Positions 8,070 through 18,377 of a stretch of 41,218 nucleotides of DNA are shown here, piece by piece. Both the position numbers and the translations under genes were made by a program. Source of the DNA: Peribacillus glennii (GTDB taxonomy: Bacteria; Bacillota; Bacilli; Bacillales; DSM-1321). The stretch's first letter is position 1; each line of letters begins with the position of its first letter. The stretch lies in contig NZ_QVTD01000018.1 of NCBI RefSeq assembly GCF_003429105.1, forward strand, positions 1 through 41,218. Direction: 5' to 3'. Below the pieces are notes generated by a model that was given only the letters and a program-made list of their open reading frames with translations, ran no database searches and was not told where the DNA came from.

Positions 8070-9872
8070 ATGTGTGGAATTGTCGGTTATATTGGTAATA
8101 ATGATTCAAAGGAAATCCTATTGCGAGGATTAGAAAAGCTTGAGTACAGAGGATACGATTCTGCCGGTATTGCGGTAAAGAACGGTGAAGGTGTCAAGGT
8201 GTTCAAGGAAAAAGGACGTATTGCCGACCTTCGCGCTATCGTGGACGAAAATGTTATTGCTCATACAGGCATTGGGCATACCCGCTGGGCGACTCACGGC
8301 GTTCCAAGCAAGCACAATGCCCACCCGCATCAAAGTGCAACAGGCCGTTTTACTCTTGTCCACAACGGAGTAATCGAAAACTATGACCTTTTGAAGCGCG
8401 AATATTTACAGGGTGTGACGTTCCAAAGTGATACGGATACGGAGGTCGTCGTACAGCTTATTGAAAAATTCGTCAAAGACGGATTAGAATCTGAGGAAGC
8501 ATTCCGTAAAACATTAACGCTGTTAAAAGGCTCGTATGCCTTTGCATTATTGGATAACAAAAATGATGAAACGATTTTTGTAGCGAAAAATAAAAGCCCG
8601 TTGCTAGTCGGTGTGGGAAATGGGTTTAATGTAGTTGCTTCTGACGCAATGGCTATGCTGCAGGTCACTGATCAATTCCTTGAGCTGATGGATAAAGAAA
8701 TGGTCATCGTCACAAAAGAAAATATAACGATCCAAAAACTGAACGGCGAAATCGCGAGCCGTGAACCATTCACAGCAGAGCTTGATGCAAGCGATATTGA
8801 AAAAGGAACATACCCGCATTATATGTTGAAAGAAATTGATGAACAGCCAGCCGTTATGCGAAAGATCATTCAGGCGTACCAGGATGATAAAGGCAAGCTT
8901 GCCATTGATTACAATATTACAGAAGCTATGAATCAGGCAGACCGGATTTATATTATCGCTGCTGGAACGAGCTATCATGCTGGATTGGTCGGAAAGCAGC
9001 TGATCGAGAAGATGGCGAAAATCCCGGTAGAAGTCCATATTGCTTCTGAGTTTGTTTACAATATGCCATTGCTTTCTGAAAATCCACTGTTCATTTTCAT
9101 TTCACAAAGCGGCGAAACAGCGGATAGCCGTGCGGTTCTGGTAGCGGTCAAGGAGCTTGGATATAAAGCGTTGACGATTACAAATGTAGCCGGTTCTACG
9201 TTGTCCCGTGAAGCGGATTACACCTTGCTGCTTCATGCAGGCCCTGAAATAGCCGTAGCTTCCACCAAGGCCTACACTGCCCAAATTGCCGTTCTGGCCA
9301 TTTTAGCTAATGTAACAGCTAAATTCCGCAATCAGGAAGTGGAGTTCGATCTTGTTCAGGAGCTTGGCATTGTTGCAACTGCAATGGAAGCACTTGTTGA
9401 CTCCAAGGAACAAATGGAAGAGATAGCCCGGGAGTATTTATCAGTGACGCGAAATGCGTTCTTTATCGGCCGCGCAATGGATTACTTTGTAGGCATTGAG
9501 GGCGCATTGAAGCTGAAAGAAATCTCTTATATTCAAGCTGAAGGATTCGCAGGCGGTGAATTGAAACACGGAACTATTGCCCTTATCGAAGAGGGAACAC
9601 CGGTCTTCGCCCTTGCTACCCAAGAATCAGTGAACTTGAGCATCCGCGGCAACGTAAAAGAAGTGGCTGCACGCGGTGCACACCCATGCATCATTTCCAT
9701 GAAAGGCCTTCAAAGCGAAGAAGACCGCTTTGTGATTCCGGAAGTGCATGAACTATTAACACCTCTTGTCTCTGTAATACCGTTTCAATTAATTGCGTAC
9801 TACGCAGCCCTGCATCGCGATTGTGATGTAGATAAGCCACGGAACCTCGCGAAGTCTGTTACTGTGGAGTAA
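8070..9872 (+). CDS. glmS: Glutamine--fructose-6-phosphate aminotransferase GlmS
   Basis: Makes glucosamine-6-phosphate from fructose-6-phosphate and glutamine, the committed step of amino-sugar synthesis. The 600-residue protein begins MCGIVGYIG with the class II glutaminase nucleophile Cys (exposed after Met removal), has the glutaminase HTRWATHG motif, then two SIS domains (about 290-430 and 460-590) with the sugar-phosphate loop SQSGETADS, and ends SVTVE as expected. AGGAGGA at 8056-8062 supports the start. Controlled by the upstream ribozyme; it completes the block begun by cdaA. Confidence 0.97.
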   Translation: MCGIVGYIGNNDSKEILLRGLEKLEYRGYDSAGIAVKNGEGVKVFKEKGRIADLRAIVDENVIAHTGIGHTRWATHGVPSKHNAHPHQSATGRFTLVHNGVIENYDLLKREYLQGVTFQSDTDTEVVVQLIEKFVKDGLESEEAFRKTLTLLKGSYAFALLDNKNDETIFVAKNKSPLLVGVGNGFNVVASDAMAMLQVTDQFLELMDKEMVIVTKENITIQKLNGEIASREPFTAELDASDIEKGTYPHYMLKEIDEQPAVMRKIIQAYQDDKGKLAIDYNITEAMNQADRIYIIAAGTSYHAGLVGKQLIEKMAKIPVEVHIASEFVYNMPLLSENPLFIFISQSGETADSRAVLVAVKELGYKALTITNVAGSTLSREADYTLLLHAGPEIAVASTKAYTAQIAVLAILANVTAKFRNQEVEFDLVQELGIVATAMEALVDSKEQMEEIAREYLSVTRNAFFIGRAMDYFVGIEGALKLKEISYIQAEGFAGGELKHGTIALIEEGTPVFALATQESVNLSIRGNVKEVAARGAHPCIISMKGLQSEEDRFVIPEVHELLTPLVSVIPFQLIAYYAALHRDCDVDKPRNLAKSVTVE

Positions 9873-9966
9873 TATTTAATTATATAAATATAGAAATACA
9901 AAATGTCGGGAACCGAACAAAAAAGTTGGGAACTGGCTTAAAGAATTTTTAAACAACGTTCAAGTA

Positions 9967-10001
9967 AGACTCAATCCACTTCAGGGATTGGGTCTTTTTT
10001 T
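9967..10001 (+). terminator. glmS terminator
   Basis: 11-bp stem AGACTCAATCC/GGATTGGGTCT (one G-U pair), 7-nt loop and TTTTTTT. Confidence 0.9.
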
Positions 10002-10378
10002 GGCATCATTAGAAAACTTAACGCTTTCATATCTGCATATAGCAGGACAAGTGCATGACATCCCTATGTCTTCGCCTGTGTGAGCTAACATCCTGTAGGC
10101 CTAGCTACGCTTCTTTATTCGCCCTTCCCAATGCTGGCCAATCAGCAATCCAAAATATATGAGACGATATAAGTAGTAAATAAAAATTTTAGAAATCATG
10201 TGATGAATAGCGAGAAAGGTTATGAAAAAAATGTATGTAAATTTAACTCGAGTTTGTTTTAACAAGGGATTTAGAACAAAATAAATCGCAATTAATTTCT
10301 ATGCATTGTATTTTATGGAGTTTCCCTGAATTACCTCTTTGCTTTTTAAATAATAAATATAAACATACATAGAGTAAC
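10002..10378. other. Non-coding stretch between glmS and the CBO0543-like gene
   Basis: About 380 bases with no frame that has a convincing start and ribosome binding site. The block at about 10030-10130 is less AT-rich than its surroundings and may be a dispersed intergenic repeat, but only one copy is in this window. Confidence 0.4.
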
Positions 10379-10927
10379 GTGGAGCAAACTATTTATAAAA
10401 TTACCGAAAGGGTAGTGAGTATGCACGTAGCAATTGCTATTCTAACCATTATCGCTTCTTTAAAGTGGGGGAATTGGAGAACCTGGAGGGAATACCACGC
10501 CAGTATGCTTTTTATTGCCACAGGCGGTTTACTGTACGAATACATTGTAAAGGACTATTCCTTATGGAAGTTCCATCCTGATCTGCTGTTTGGGCACGAT
10601 GTGACGGTGATTGTTTATGCTCTTATTACGATGCCTGTCAGTATCTTCCTATATCTCTCCCACTTTCCTAAAAAATGGTTTCATAGGGTAATCTACATAT
10701 TGCTTTGGTCTGGCATTTACATTTCCGTTGAGTGGCTATTGTATGTGTTTGGGAGAATTTCATATCAAAATGGATGGCAATTTTGGTATTCATTTTTATT
10801 TAACCTTATGATGTTCTCGGTCATTGCACTGCATCATCGTAATCCATTCCGGGCATATATCTTATCCATATTTATCATCTTTTACTTAATATCCTACTTC
10901 CAAGTTCCTTTCCAGTATTCTAAATAA
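10379..10927 (+). CDS. CBO0543-like multi-pass membrane protein
   Basis: Integral membrane protein of up to 182 residues with about five hydrophobic segments. The WRxYHxSMLF motif after the first helix, the HDVTVIVYALITMPVSIFLYL segment and the WxxYVFGRISYxNGWxxWYSFLFN motif fit the CBO0543 family, which is common in spore-formers and has no known function. The frame opens with GTG at 10379, which has no clear ribosome binding site. An ATG at 10421 (MHVAIAIL) begins directly at the first helix and could be the true start (168 residues). Ends RNPFRAYIL...FQYSK. Likely monocistronic. Confidence 0.65.
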   Translation: MEQTIYKITERVVSMHVAIAILTIIASLKWGNWRTWREYHASMLFIATGGLLYEYIVKDYSLWKFHPDLLFGHDVTVIVYALITMPVSIFLYLSHFPKKWFHRVIYILLWSGIYISVEWLLYVFGRISYQNGWQFWYSFLFNLMMFSVIALHHRNPFRAYILSIFIIFYLISYFQVPFQYSK

Positions 10928-11170
10928 CTGCAACAACTTCATATTATACTGTGCCTGTTGAGGAAAAGTTTTAAAGAAAGAGCCTGACTGTCTTCTTCCA
11001 CCTGCCTTTAACCAGGTACGGAAGATAAAGTGCATGAAAGTTTGAAATATTTCCGGCTAACAATCCAGCCGCCAATTAAAATACCTTACCGAGAAAGTTA
11101 TTCGCATTAATATGTAAGGAAAACTAAAAAATATATATTTTAAACGGAATAATAACTAAGGAGGGAAATC

Positions 11171-11494
11171 ATGCCACGAAAGGCTGCATCAATCAATGAA
11201 GAGTTGGACAAGGAAACAAATGATATTCTGCCAAGTAACGAAAAAAACGAAGATGAAATCGGTAATCTTAATCGTATGTTAGGAGATGTATTGAATTATC
11301 TTTCAGATGATGAAGTAGAAGAGATAGATATCGATTATATTTTGGATAAGACGGAAGGCCTTCGGGAATGGTGGAATCGATATCGGGAAAAAAACAGAAA
11401 ACAGATTGAGGAAGAAATTAAAAAATCTCTTGGAGAACTGTCTTTGGAAGAACTTGAACGGATCCGTGAACAGATAAAAGAAAAAGAGGATTAA
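11171..11494 (+). CDS. Hypothetical charged helical protein
   Basis: 107-residue, highly charged, soluble protein with a strong ribosome binding site (AAGGAGGG). Residues 20-60 are acidic (NEDEIGNL, SDDEVEEIDIDYIL). The C-terminal half, EWWNRYREKNRKQIEEEIKKSLGELSLEELERI, is probably a long amphipathic or coiled-coil helix. I do not recognise a named family. No signal peptide or metal motif; neighbours give no functional hint. Confidence 0.7.
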   Translation: MPRKAASINEELDKETNDILPSNEKNEDEIGNLNRMLGDVLNYLSDDEVEEIDIDYILDKTEGLREWWNRYREKNRKQIEEEIKKSLGELSLEELERIREQIKEKED

Positions 11495-11681
11495 TTGTTA
11501 ACAAAGTATAGTTGTAACAGACTTATATTCACGGATTTGTTGGAACCATTGCTCAAAAATCCCTTCTGTGTCCCACTGTATTGGGGATGCTTTTTAATCA
11601 TGTCTTGGCCAGCTGATGTTCCAGGAGGACACGAATATGTGATAAAATAATTGAATATTAAAAATACGGGAGGCGAAATGT

Positions 11682-12023
11682 TTGGTGAATTACAATGGAC
11701 GAAAATTTGTATCAGTTGAAAATACAGAAAACGGAGAGGTTTCGGCAAAAACGTTTTTCAATTACAAACAAGAAGGGAATATTCTTTCAGCAACATATAG
11801 CGGGGGAGAAATTGTAAAAGGGACATTAATTGGAATCGTGCAGGAAAATGGCAGTTTGCTTTTTAGGTATAATCATGTAAACAGGAAAAACGAAATACGA
11901 GGTGGCCAATGTTGTTCCACTCCAACTATTTTATCCGATGGAAGGTTAAGACTGCATGAGAGGTGGAAGTGGACGGATCGTGACCAAAGCGAAGGGGAGT
12001 CAATTATAGAAGAAGTAAAATGA
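11682..12023 (+). CDS. Conserved Bacillus protein of the type often labelled 'N-acetylglutamate synthase'
   Basis: 113 residues beginning [20 protein letters not shown] and containing [30 protein letters not shown] and [17 protein letters not shown]. Databases often carry this small beta-rich family under an 'n-acetylglutamate synthase' label that has no clear basis; it lacks GNAT motifs. The start is TTG at 11682 (or GTG at 11685), set by GGGAGG at 11668-11673. The ATG at 11678 is out of frame. Function unknown. Confidence 0.72.
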   Translation: MVNYNGRKFVSVENTENGEVSAKTFFNYKQEGNILSATYSGGEIVKGTLIGIVQENGSLLFRYNHVNRKNEIRGGQCCSTPTILSDGRLRLHERWKWTDRDQSEGESIIEEVK

Positions 12024-12142
12024 AGGTGTTTATTTATCTAACATAATGCTTTAGTGCAAAACAGGGTAAAATGCGAGTTGTATTTAACATTATGACAGTT
12101 AATAAAACTTGGAGCTATGTTCCGTATATTGAGGTGGTACCA

Positions 12143-12350
12143 ACGATATTAGTAAGTTCTTATTTAGCAGGCTTAGAGGTAAGGTATAACGGTTCACATT
12201 GTTTAGATGATAGGATACGCTAAATATTAAATGAGAATAAGCATTAACTGTGTGCCCGGAAGTGCAGGGTGGTTTTCCACTTCAAGGGAAGCTGCCGAGA
12301 TAGTTGGCGGCAATGGGTACGATGTGCTTGTTGGCAGGCGGGTGGGCATT
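12143..12350 (+). pseudogene. DUF523 (YbbK-like) gene remnant
   Basis: GAGGTGG is followed by ACG where ATG is expected, then residues ILVSSYLAGLEVRYNGSHCLDDRIR, the N-terminal signature of DUF523, ending in TAA at 12221. The same frame continues ILNENK. Two frame changes near 12240-12280 are needed to read the family's TVCPEV-GGFST-REAAEIVGGNGYDVL motif, which is clearly present up to about 12335. The rest of the domain is missing. Loss of start, an internal stop and at least two frameshifts mark it as dead. Confidence 0.72.
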
Positions 12351-12653
12351 TACACCTTTCTCCCCGCATTTTTCAGTTGCAGCAAGTTGGGTTCTTGTAA
12401 GTGTTTATTGTATGTGGGTGTTGGGCAGACGGATTCAGAAAATGGAGGAGCGGCCTGTTGCAGGAAACAGATGCCGTCGTTAGGTTTTCTGAATCGCTTT
12501 GCTGCGACTGTTCTAGGTGCGATCATCCTCTACGAACTTGAACACGATATGGTTATGGAGGCATTTGCTGCTGAAATAATGGGAGGATGTTTCCTCATGA
12601 CATTTAACTTTGGATACTTCAGTATGCAAGAAGCTAAGGGAGAAACTAAATAA
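12318..12653 (+). pseudogene. Frameshifted small membrane-protein remnant
   Basis: One frame reads LLAGGWAFTPFSPHFSVAAS, a helix WVLVSVYCMWVLG, then RRIQKMEERPVAGNR before a stop at about 12483. A second frame continues with FLNRFAATVLGAIILYEL and MGGCFLMTFNFGYFSMQEAKGETK to a stop at 12653. Read together they make a plausible two- or three-helix membrane protein split by a frameshift near 12475. I do not recognise the family. A single frame open across 12231-12653 mixes this with the DUF523 fragment and is unlikely to be a real protein. Confidence 0.45.
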
Positions 12654-12666
12654 AGATCAATAATGA

Positions 12667-12697
12667 AGTGCAGCCGATGAGGCTGCACTATTTTTAT
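12667..12697 (+). terminator. Terminator after the remnant block
   Basis: 9-bp perfect stem AGTGCAGCC/GGCTGCACT with a GATGA loop, then ATTTTTATTTG. Confidence 0.85.
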
Positions 12698-12854
12698 TTG
12701 ATGTGTAAATCTAACTGATATGTTTAAAAACAAAATTACGTTTCATACTTTATGTATATGGGAATTTGTAATGTTGATATCTACATCGGTTAATACTTTT
12801 CGTTTTTACTTACTTAAAAAATGTGTATTAAGGAAAAGGAATGTCTAGGAATAA

Positions 12855-14129
<1,275 letters not shown>

Positions 14130-14488
14130 TTTTCTTTTTATTTGCGACAGATTCATGGAGAAATGATATGGCCTGTTGACTAAAATACACGATAATGATC
14201 CCGATACCAGTCGGGAACTTATTTTGCGAAGCTCCGTTCTTACTTTGGCAAAATTGTGAAAGCACAACAGAGGTGGGTTTGTTAATGGGTAAAGGCTTCA
14301 CAATGGGGATGAAAAAGTATTCATGTAAGGGATATGGCACATGAAATCCTATAAAACGAATGAAGAAATGGAGCAATTTTAATAGTATGAGGTTCAATAC
14401 TTTAAAAATTTAATGAAAATACCAATAAAGAGTGGCTTTGTGTTAAAGCGACAAAATAAGTCACATCAATTTAAGCCGTGACTAACAT
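14130..14488. other. Non-coding stretch between P450 and tRNA-Leu
   Basis: No supported gene. A 19-codon frame at 14285-14344 (MGKGFTMGMKKYSCKGYGT) follows GAGGTGGG but is too short to judge. Confidence 0.4.
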
Positions 14489-14526
14489 AAAAAAAAAGAG
14501 ATACAGGCCAGCTGCCTGTATCTCTT
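14489..14526 (-). terminator. tRNA-Leu terminator
   Basis: 13-bp stem AAGAGATACAGGC/GCCTGTATCTCTT with a CAGCT loop. On the minus strand it is followed by a run of T, placed 9 nt after the tRNA. Confidence 0.92.
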
Positions 14527-14534
14527 TCTTGTGA

Positions 14535-14617
14535 TGCGGATGAGAGGACTTGAACCTCCACGGGGTTTCCCCCACTAGAACCTGAATCTAGCGCGTCTGC
14601 CATTCCGCCACATCCGC
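14535..14617 (-). tRNA. tRNA-Leu (CAG)
   Basis: Class II tRNA read on the minus strand: acceptor GCGGATG/CATCCGC, anticodon loop TTCAGGT (CAG), long variable arm TGGGGGAAACCCCGT and T-arm GGTTCAAGTCC. The three bases after the discriminator are TCA, so CCA is not encoded. It is a lone tRNA with its own promoter and terminator. Confidence 0.95.
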
Positions 14618-14643
14618 GTATAGAATTATCGATGTCACGAAAA

Positions 14644-14672
14644 ATTATAACACAGATGTATATTAAAAACAA
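14644..14672 (-). promoter_or_regulatory. tRNA-Leu promoter
   Basis: On the minus strand, TTGTTT (14672-14667), 17-bp spacer, TATAAT (14649-14644), 27 nt before the tRNA. Confidence 0.75.
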
Positions 14673-14816
14673 TCCTGATTTCATCAGCAATAACAGGAAA
14701 AAACGGATGGCAAGTACCGTTTTTTCCCTAGTTCTAACTTTATCAACTTCGGGTATAACACTATTAAATATTCACGCTTTGTTAAATCATATACTGCTGC
14801 CCGAGGAGGGAATAGG

Positions 14817-15665
14817 ATGAAATGGAGAGGAAGGCAAGGAAGTTCGAACGTAGAGGACCGTAGAGGAATGGGCGGTAAGGGAATTGCAGGAGTTGGAGGC
14901 GGACTTGGATTAGTGATTGTCCTTATTTTTACGTTGCTGGGCGGAAATCCGGGAGATTTGCTGGGCAACATGCAAAATCCAGGTTCCAATAACCCCGCCC
15001 CTTATGAAGAAACCGAGCAGGAAAAGGAACTCGCGCAATTTGTTTCTGTCGTTCTTGCCGATACGGAGAAGGTATGGAATGAGCAATTTCGCAAGGAAGG
15101 CCTGGGAGAATATAAGGAACCGACTCTGGTTTTATTTTCAGGAAGTGTTCAGTCTGCGTGCGGGGCAGCAAGCTCGGCGGTGGGGCCATTTTATTGTCCG
15201 GGTGACCAAAAGCTTTACATTGACCTAAGTTTTTATCAGGAACTGCAAGACAAATTCCATGCGTCCGGTGATTTTGCAATGGCTTATGTAGTCGCTCACG
15301 AAGTGGGCCACCATGTGCAGACGCTTTTGGGAACAACTGACAAGCTTGCATCTTACCGCCAAAGGTTGAGTGAAACGGAATATAATAAGTATCAGGTGCG
15401 CTTTGAATTACAGGCTGACTATTTAGCCGGCGTTTGGGCCCATCATGCTAAAGGGATGGATCTGCTTGAAGAAGGTGATCTTGAGGAAGCCATGAATGCA
15501 GCGCATGCTGTCGGTGATGACAATATCCAAAAGAAGTCTCAAGGGTATGTTGTACCGGATAGTTTCACACACGGGACGTCCGAACAGCGAAAGAGTTGGT
15601 TTTACAAAGGGTTCCAAACCGGTAACATAAAAGGCGGCGATACCTTTAATGCAAGGAATCTTTAA
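14817..15665 (+). CDS. Neutral zinc metallopeptidase, YpfJ family
   Basis: 282-residue predicted membrane-anchored metalloprotease. The N-terminus carries the family's MKWRGRQGSSNVEDRRG stretch, then a glycine-rich region and one transmembrane helix (about 25-43, GVGGGLGLVIVLIFTLLGG). The outer domain has Cys pairs in SACGAASSAVGPFYCPGDQ and zinc motif HEVGHH at about 161-166. Downstream ELQADYLAGVWAHH supplies the third ligand region, with MNAAHAVGDD and THGTSEQRKSWF as in the family. GAGGAGGG precedes the ATG. Substrates are unknown; it stands alone. Confidence 0.92.
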   Translation: MKWRGRQGSSNVEDRRGMGGKGIAGVGGGLGLVIVLIFTLLGGNPGDLLGNMQNPGSNNPAPYEETEQEKELAQFVSVVLADTEKVWNEQFRKEGLGEYKEPTLVLFSGSVQSACGAASSAVGPFYCPGDQKLYIDLSFYQELQDKFHASGDFAMAYVVAHEVGHHVQTLLGTTDKLASYRQRLSETEYNKYQVRFELQADYLAGVWAHHAKGMDLLEEGDLEEAMNAAHAVGDDNIQKKSQGYVVPDSFTHGTSEQRKSWFYKGFQTGNIKGGDTFNARNL

Positions 15666-15726
15666 GAGAAATAAGTATTTCACTTAAGTTTTATAAGACT
15701 CATCTACAAAAGAGTGAAGATGGGAT

Positions 15727-15764
15727 AGGTCTCCAGGGCTTTTGAGGCACTGGGGCCTTTTTTT
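15727..15764 (+). terminator. Terminator of the metallopeptidase gene
   Basis: AGG-CTCCAG / CTGGGG-CCT stem with a one-base bulge and a TTTTTTT tail. Confidence 0.8.
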
Positions 15765-16084
15765 ATCCCGAAAAGGCTTATTAAATAATATTGTTGTTTT
15801 AACAGTAAAGATAAAAGAAGAAGGTCATTCAATTAATCATTGAAATGTTCGTTGAAATTAATCCTAAACTTTCGTTTAAACGTTATTTCTACATCTGATG
15901 GCATTATTCTTTATATAATTTTAGCACTGAGGAGAAGCGACAGGGTTCATGGTTTGGCAAAAATCCGCATTTTAAATCTCAAACGCGATTCTATATGCTA
16001 TTATTTAGGAAAATAACGAAATATTCCTAAAATATGGCTATCCTTCTTTAGTGAATAGAAAATTGATATATCAGGAGGACAAAA
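15765..16084. other. AT-rich intergenic region before the LysE-type gene
   Basis: No gene, tRNA or riboswitch fold recognised in about 320 nt. It must contain the promoter of the following exporter, but no -35/-10 pair is clear enough to name. Confidence 0.4.
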
Positions 16085-16693
16085 ATGATTGCGTTTGTGT
16101 TAGTTGTTTTGACCTTATTCCTCATACCGGGGCCGGCTGTGATGCTGACACTGGCTCAAAGTGTGAGCGGAGGAAGAAGGAATGGAATTTTTACAGGGCT
16201 GGGCATTGCTGTTGGGGATTTGATTCACACGATGGCCCTTGTTCTTGGCCTTTCAGCTATTTTAATGACATCCGCACTCGCTTTTGAGGCAGTAAAGTAT
16301 TTGGGGGCAGCCTATCTATTTTACCTTGGCATCCGGGCATTTTTAGAAAAATCGAAGGGAATCGCTTTGCCATCCGTGAACCCTGCCAATTCTGGCCGGT
16401 CTTTCAGCCAGGCGGTTGTGACTGAAGTGCTGAATCCGAAGACGGCATTGTTCTTTCTTTCCTTCCTCCCCCAATTTGTGCGTCCTGAAGAAGGTTCAGT
16501 CGTGACGCAACTATTGATTTTGGGTCTAACATTTGTTGCATTAAGTATGCTGTATACCACACTTATCGCCTTTATAGCCGGTTCCATGAGCCAGTGGCTG
16601 ACCAAAAACCAGACATTGTCCCGCTGGCAGGGTAAGGTTGTCGGGTTTGTTTACTTGGGCTTGGGAATACATATGGTGTTTCAGCAAAAATAA
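16085..16693 (+). CDS. LysE/RhtB-family amino-acid exporter
   Basis: Small efflux permease of 202 residues with about six transmembrane helices. Family signatures are visible: the N-terminal L-x-x-P-G-P-A motif (FLIPGPAVML), GRRNGIFTGLGIAVGDLIHT in loop 1, YLGAAYLFYLGIRAF, and LNPKTALFFLSFLPQF. It would export an amino acid or homoserine-lactone-like compound at the expense of the proton gradient; the substrate cannot be read from sequence. AGGAGG at 16073-16078 gives a clear start. Confidence 0.9.
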   Translation: MIAFVLVVLTLFLIPGPAVMLTLAQSVSGGRRNGIFTGLGIAVGDLIHTMALVLGLSAILMTSALAFEAVKYLGAAYLFYLGIRAFLEKSKGIALPSVNPANSGRSFSQAVVTEVLNPKTALFFLSFLPQFVRPEEGSVVTQLLILGLTFVALSMLYTTLIAFIAGSMSQWLTKNQTLSRWQGKVVGFVYLGLGIHMVFQQK

Positions 16694-16773
16694 TTTTTTA
16701 AATCATATGGCAAAAAATTTGCCGGCAAGAAATTAATGGCCTGTAAAAAAAAGCGGAGAGGGCGGACCACAAC

Positions 16774-17213
16774 ATGGTGGACGGATATCATTTTTCCCAT
16801 CGCCTTAAAGTCCGTTATTCGGAAATCGATGGGCAAAAAATTGTTTTCAATGCGCACTATTTAACGTATTTAGATGTGGCAGTTTCATAATATTTCCAGG
16901 TGGGTTAAAGCTGGATATTGGTGAACTTGCGAGGAGTGGGCAATTTGATTTTGTTCTGGCAAAAACCATTCTTGAATACAAAAGCCCTGCCCGTTTAGGC
17001 GACTGGTTATCCATTTGGTGCAAAATGGGTAAGATCGGCAATACAAGCATGACGATGGGTTTTATGATTACAAGGGAAGGGGATACCGACCCCCTGCTTT
17101 TGGCAGAGATTATATATGTCAGTTATAATCCGCATACCGAGTCTTCGATGCCAGTACCCGTTTTTATTCGCGAGCGGATCGAAAAGTTTGAGAAAGGTGA
17201 ATTTGCGGGCTAG
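16774..17213 (+). pseudogene. Acyl-CoA thioesterase (4HBT, YbgC/FadM-like), broken
   Basis: The first frame from ATG 16774 encodes HRLKVRYSEIDGQKIVFNAHYLTYLDVAVS, a textbook hot-dog thioesterase N-terminus, and then meets TAA at about 16888. Homology resumes after two compensating single-base insertions (extra C and extra A between 16895 and 16910) as KLDIGELARSGQFDFVLAKT, IWCKMGKIGNTSMTM and IREEIEKF-like RERIEKFEKGEF, to a stop at 17213. One stop plus two indels within 25 bases disrupt an otherwise complete gene of about 145 codons. Confidence 0.8.
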
Positions 17214-17241
17214 AAGGGCAGTCGCAATGGCTGCCTTTTTC
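17214..17241 (+). terminator. Terminator of the thioesterase remnant
   Basis: AAGGGCAG/CTGCCTTT stem, 9-nt loop, T-tail. Confidence 0.78.
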
Positions 17242-17430
17242 GTGCTTTTCGGTAATGAGAGGCTATTCCTATCGGATCCTTTTTACTGAGGATTTCCAAT
17301 CCACATCACTTCTCACACCTCTCCCAATTCGGTCTCATCCAAAAGTAGCAGATAAAATCAAACCTGCGATGAATGTGTTCTTGTTGCTTAATGGCGTAAA
17401 GTTACATTAAGAACAAGGGAGGCGGTCTGA

Positions 17431-17631
17431 ATGGATACAAATGATTTTGCTCTAGAGGAAATGGTGAAATTCAAGCAATGGGAAATGGAAAAGAAAATGG
17501 AATTTATTGAAACATATAAGCTTTATGCAGATACACCAAGGAAAAGATTTTGCGTGCAATGGAATCGGTTTAAAATCTGCATTGCTCTTTTTTATACCAT
17601 AACGGCTAGTTCTCTAATAAGTCATTTTTAG
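17431..17631 (+). CDS. Possible small protein, C-terminus doubtful
   Basis: Begins MDTNDFALEEMVKFKQWEMEKKMEFIETYK after a good ribosome binding site (GGGAGGC). The first 30 residues look like a charged helix. The remaining residues run through a hairpin plus T-tract (17556-17592, GCAATG/CATTGC then TCTTTTTT) that resembles a terminator. A frame change near 17535 would instead end the protein with ILRAMESV at 17573, just in that hairpin. The reading may therefore be a frameshifted gene of about 48 codons. No family recognised. Confidence 0.4.
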   Translation: MDTNDFALEEMVKFKQWEMEKKMEFIETYKLYADTPRKRFCVQWNRFKICIALFYTITASSLISHF

Positions 17632-17944
17632 GTTGTAAAGTGTTCACTACAATTTGTTACCTGAGATTGTCATATTCATACTTATTAGCAAAAAAATAAC
17701 TAGGTAAATCTCAACCAGTGAGCAAAATGCATATGACATGCCAGAACTTAAGAATTACGCAAGGCAGTTTAAAGTTTAAAGGATCTCTGAGGGGCTTACT
17801 GGACAGCAAAGGGGTCAGCCTCTTTTTTATGAACAATTTTTAAAAAGTTGAAGAAAAACTTGTTAAAACAGGATAACAAATGGAAAAGATAGATCTGTGT
17901 TGAATTTCAAGAAAAAATATTTACGTCAAAGGCGGGGCAAGTTC
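17632..17944. other. Intergenic region with a terminator-like hairpin
   Basis: GAGG..CT/AG..CCTC hairpin at 17789-17822 with a TTTTTT tail. No gene is visible upstream of it on the plus strand, so it may be the leftover of a deleted gene. Confidence 0.45.
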
Positions 17945-18319
17945 ATGTACGAAAAAATGATTAAATCATTAGATGCTTCAATTCTGCCAGATGCAGAAAC
18001 TCTCATAAGCCAATTGCGCCAAAAGCTTCCTGGTGTGTATACGGAAAAAGAAGTTGAATCATACAGCCATGCGCTGGATTTAGTGCTAAAGATCGGGATC
18101 AAGCTGGATTATACTCCCATGATGCTCTATTTGCCCGCACGCCCGCAACTGGCCGAAACACTGGTCAGTCAGTTCCAGCAACTGAATAAAGTGCTCGCTA
18201 CAAGAAATCAAAACAAAGAGTGGTTTCATGACTTTTTTGGATTGTTTGTAGCCATGCCGGCCCACATGGGCCTTTCCTGGAGTGAGATTGAAGAGAAGGT
18301 TTTAGAAAGGAACAAATAA
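17945..18319 (+). CDS. Hypothetical protein
   Basis: 124-residue soluble, mostly helical protein from ATG 17945 (MYEKMIKSLDAS), with a weak AAAGGCGGGG site upstream. A TTG at 17897 would add 16 basic residues. Notable parts are KLPGVYTEKEVESYSHALDLVLKIGIKLDY and GLSWSEIEEKVLERNK at the end. I do not recognise a family, and no motif suggests catalysis. Confidence 0.62.
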   Translation: MYEKMIKSLDASILPDAETLISQLRQKLPGVYTEKEVESYSHALDLVLKIGIKLDYTPMMLYLPARPQLAETLVSQFQQLNKVLATRNQNKEWFHDFFGLFVAMPAHMGLSWSEIEEKVLERNK

Positions 18320-18330
18320 TGCGGCGAAGT

Positions 18331-18364
18331 ATTAAAAAGACGCCATCGTAGAAAAATGGCGTCT
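18331..18364 (-). terminator. Terminator of the small minus-strand gene
   Basis: 9-bp stem AGACGCCAT/ATGGCGTCT. On the minus strand it is followed by TTTTTAAT, 14 nt after the stop codon of the adjacent gene. Confidence 0.75.
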
Positions 18365-18377
18365 GGGTGAAATTAGG

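Noticed and set aside
7679..8098. Two consecutive open frames upstream of glmS
   Set aside because: They lie over the glmS promoter, ribozyme and leader and have no homology or proper ribosome binding sites.
12231..12653. A 140-residue 'novel' protein
   Set aside because: Its parts belong to a DUF523 remnant and a separate frameshifted membrane protein; it is treated as pseudogene material.
14285..14344. 19-codon frame after the P450 gene
   Set aside because: Has a GAGGTGGG upstream but is too short and featureless to call as a gene.
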